Shown in pieces: positions 63,041-64,000 of a stretch of 64,000 nucleotides of DNA. This DNA is from Streptomyces sp. SJL17-4. Lineage in GTDB: Bacteria > Actinomycetota > Actinomycetes > Streptomycetales > Streptomycetaceae. The translations under genes and the position numbers were made by a program. The notes beneath the pieces were generated by a model, which did no database searches, was not told the DNA's origin, and saw only the letters and a list, made by a program, of their open reading frames with translations. The DNA lies in assembly GCF_036826855.1 (NCBI RefSeq), contig NZ_CP104578.1, forward strand, positions 2,976,001 to 3,040,000, in the 5' to 3' direction. The number at the start of each line of letters is the position of its first letter. Position 1 is the stretch's first letter.

Positions 63041-64000
63041 TTACCCAATGGCGACGGAGGTCACCCCAGCCGCTCCGCCCCGCGCCAGGACCCTGGCCAG
63101 GCACTCGACGACATCCGGGTGATGGTCACGGGCGGTGCCGAGCCGGAGCCGCTCCAGGGCGTCGAGGGCGGCGCCCGCGCCCTCGCCGCCCGCGAGGTCG
63201 TCGTAGGCGTTCACGGTCCGGACGATCCGGGCGGGCAGCGGCTGTTCCCGGTACGGGTCGGCCTGGCGCTCCACGACGACGGCGACGGCCTCGGGGACGC
63301 CGGTCCTGCGGACGACCTCGCCGCCGAGGAGGGCGATCCGGCGCTGCTCCTCGGCGGGCAGCAGGGCGGTGGCGCCGGCGACGGGGTCGACGAGGGAGAG
63401 CCGGCCGATGTCGTGCATGAGCGCCGCGTGCTCCAGGACGGCCAGCTCGGCCCCGGAGAGGCCCAGCTCCCGTCCGACGGCGGCGCTGAGGGCGGCGACC
63501 CGGCGGGCGTGCCCGGGCGGGGTACAGCCGGCGATCTCGGTGGCGCGGGCGAGGGAGGCGATGGTCTGCCGGTTGACCGTGCGCACGGCGGCGTACCGCC
63601 GGAAGGAGACCTGGGTGAGGAGGAGCGGTACGGCGAGCACGGGCAGCGCCCAGAGTCCGGCGGCGGCCACGCCGAGTGCCATGACGGTGCCGGTGGCGCC
63701 GACGGCCGAGCCGATGCCGAGGAGGGCGCGCAGTTCGTCGCGGAGGAGGGGGCCGTACGGGAATCCCGTACGGGCGCGGAGCAGGAGGGCGGCGAGGACC
63801 GCGTCGCACAGGGCGGTCAGGACGAGCAGCAGGACGAGGAAGAGGGCGTACGCCGGGCCCTGGCCGAGGTGCTCGACGAGGGCCCCGGAGTTGTAGAGGG
63901 GCTGGAAGCAGAGCGCGGCGAAGCCGACGGTGAGGACGCGGCGGGCGAGGTGGTCGAGGCCGGGTCCCCGGCCACGGGCGATGTGGGGGACGATCCCGGC
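63041..64000 (-). CDS. membrane HD-domain phosphohydrolase, N-terminus cut by the window
   Basis: The frame is open to the window edge with no stop, so the gene continues beyond 64000; the visible 319 residues lack the true start. The first part has about four hydrophobic spans (FAALCFQPLY, ALFLVLLLVLTALCDAVLAA, MALGVAAAGLWALPVLAVPLL), then an HD domain with ALMHDIGRLSLVD and a C-terminal RTVNAYDDLAGG. The HD pair is intact, so hydrolysis of a phosphate or cyclic nucleotide is likely; the GYP signature of c-di-GMP enzymes is not evident. Confidence 0.82.
   Translation of the reverse strand, partial: AGIVPHIARGRGPGLDHLARRVLTVGFAALCFQPLYNSGALVEHLGQGPAYALFLVLLLVLTALCDAVLAALLLRARTGFPYGPLLRDELRALLGIGSAVGATGTVMALGVAAAGLWALPVLAVPLLLTQVSFRRYAAVRTVNRQTIASLARATEIAGCTPPGHARRVAALSAAVGRELGLSGAELAVLEHAALMHDIGRLSLVDPVAGATALLPAEEQRRIALLGGEVVRRTGVPEAVAVVVERQADPYREQPLPARIVRTVNAYDDLAGGEGAGAALDALERLRLGTARDHHPDVVECLARVLARGGAAGVTSVAIG

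Overview
The window is very GC-rich, strongly biased to G or C at third codon positions, and carries genes typical of Streptomyces: WhiB-like WblE, Ni-superoxide dismutase with its SodX protease, the das chitobiose system with DasR, snapalysin, and class Ia ribonucleotide reductase under a cobalamin riboswitch. It looks like core chromosome of a Streptomyces species. From memory, unchecked, the gene order (malic enzyme, sodN, sigH, wblE, das, nrdAB) runs as in S. coelicolor. No tRNA, rRNA, CRISPR array, insertion sequence or prophage was seen.

Layout. 0-7 kb: a hypothetical gene, an autoregulated-looking DUF4097/PadR pair, a secreted GH5 glycosidase, an oxidoreductase, a small hypothetical and malic enzyme. 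7.1-10.4 kb: a long leader and a three-gene polar amino acid ABC operon. 10.4-13.3 kb: methyltransferase, CGNR zinc-finger regulator, sodX and sodN divergent, and a VOC protein. 13.3-19.7 kb: small hypotheticals, a LysR/GNAT pair divergent from snapalysin over a large dyad, and a reductase divergent from a TetR regulator. 19.7-22.3 kb: polyprenyl diphosphate synthase downstream of a cyclic-nucleotide-domain (family 2B) encapsulin shell gene. 22.5-26 kb: amidase, PLP enzyme, Na+/H+ antiporter, UBP zinc finger. 26-31.7 kb: anti-sigma factor and SigH, lipid kinase, wblE and a PdtaS-type kinase. 32-33.5 kb: TetR and the SDR gene it probably controls.

33.7-40.5 kb is the chitobiose/N-acetylglucosamine locus: nagB, then dasD-dasC-dasB-dasA on the minus strand, then dasR. 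DasR-type sites precede nagB and dasA. Chitobiose is bound by DasA, imported by DasBC with a shared ATPase encoded elsewhere, cleaved by the GH3 enzyme and deaminated by NagB.

40.9-53.2 kb is a tightly coupled plus-strand cluster that I do not recognise: two small ORFs (probably one gene split by a -1 frameshift), two family-2 glycosyltransferases, a UbiA-type prenyltransferase resembling decaprenyl-phosphate phosphoribosyltransferases, a lipid-flippase-like membrane protein, a class III aminotransferase, an epimerase, two membrane-anchored EEP-fold enzymes, an aldo/keto reductase and an MMPL-like protein without the usual Asp-Tyr motif. I infer an envelope or exported glycolipid pathway using a polyprenyl-phosphate sugar. 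It is the best candidate here for an undescribed system.

53.2-64 kb: a LuxR-type regulator, a DUF3311/MctP monocarboxylate symporter pair, a lipoprotein, an acetyltransferase, NrdR-like boxes plus a cobalamin riboswitch ahead of nrdA-nrdB, peptide deformylase, a TPR protein and a membrane HD-domain protein cut by the window end.

A recurring oddity is tandem duplication of gene 3' ends, stop codon included (near 15.1, 19.7 and 38.15 kb), plus several palindromic short tandem repeats between genes.
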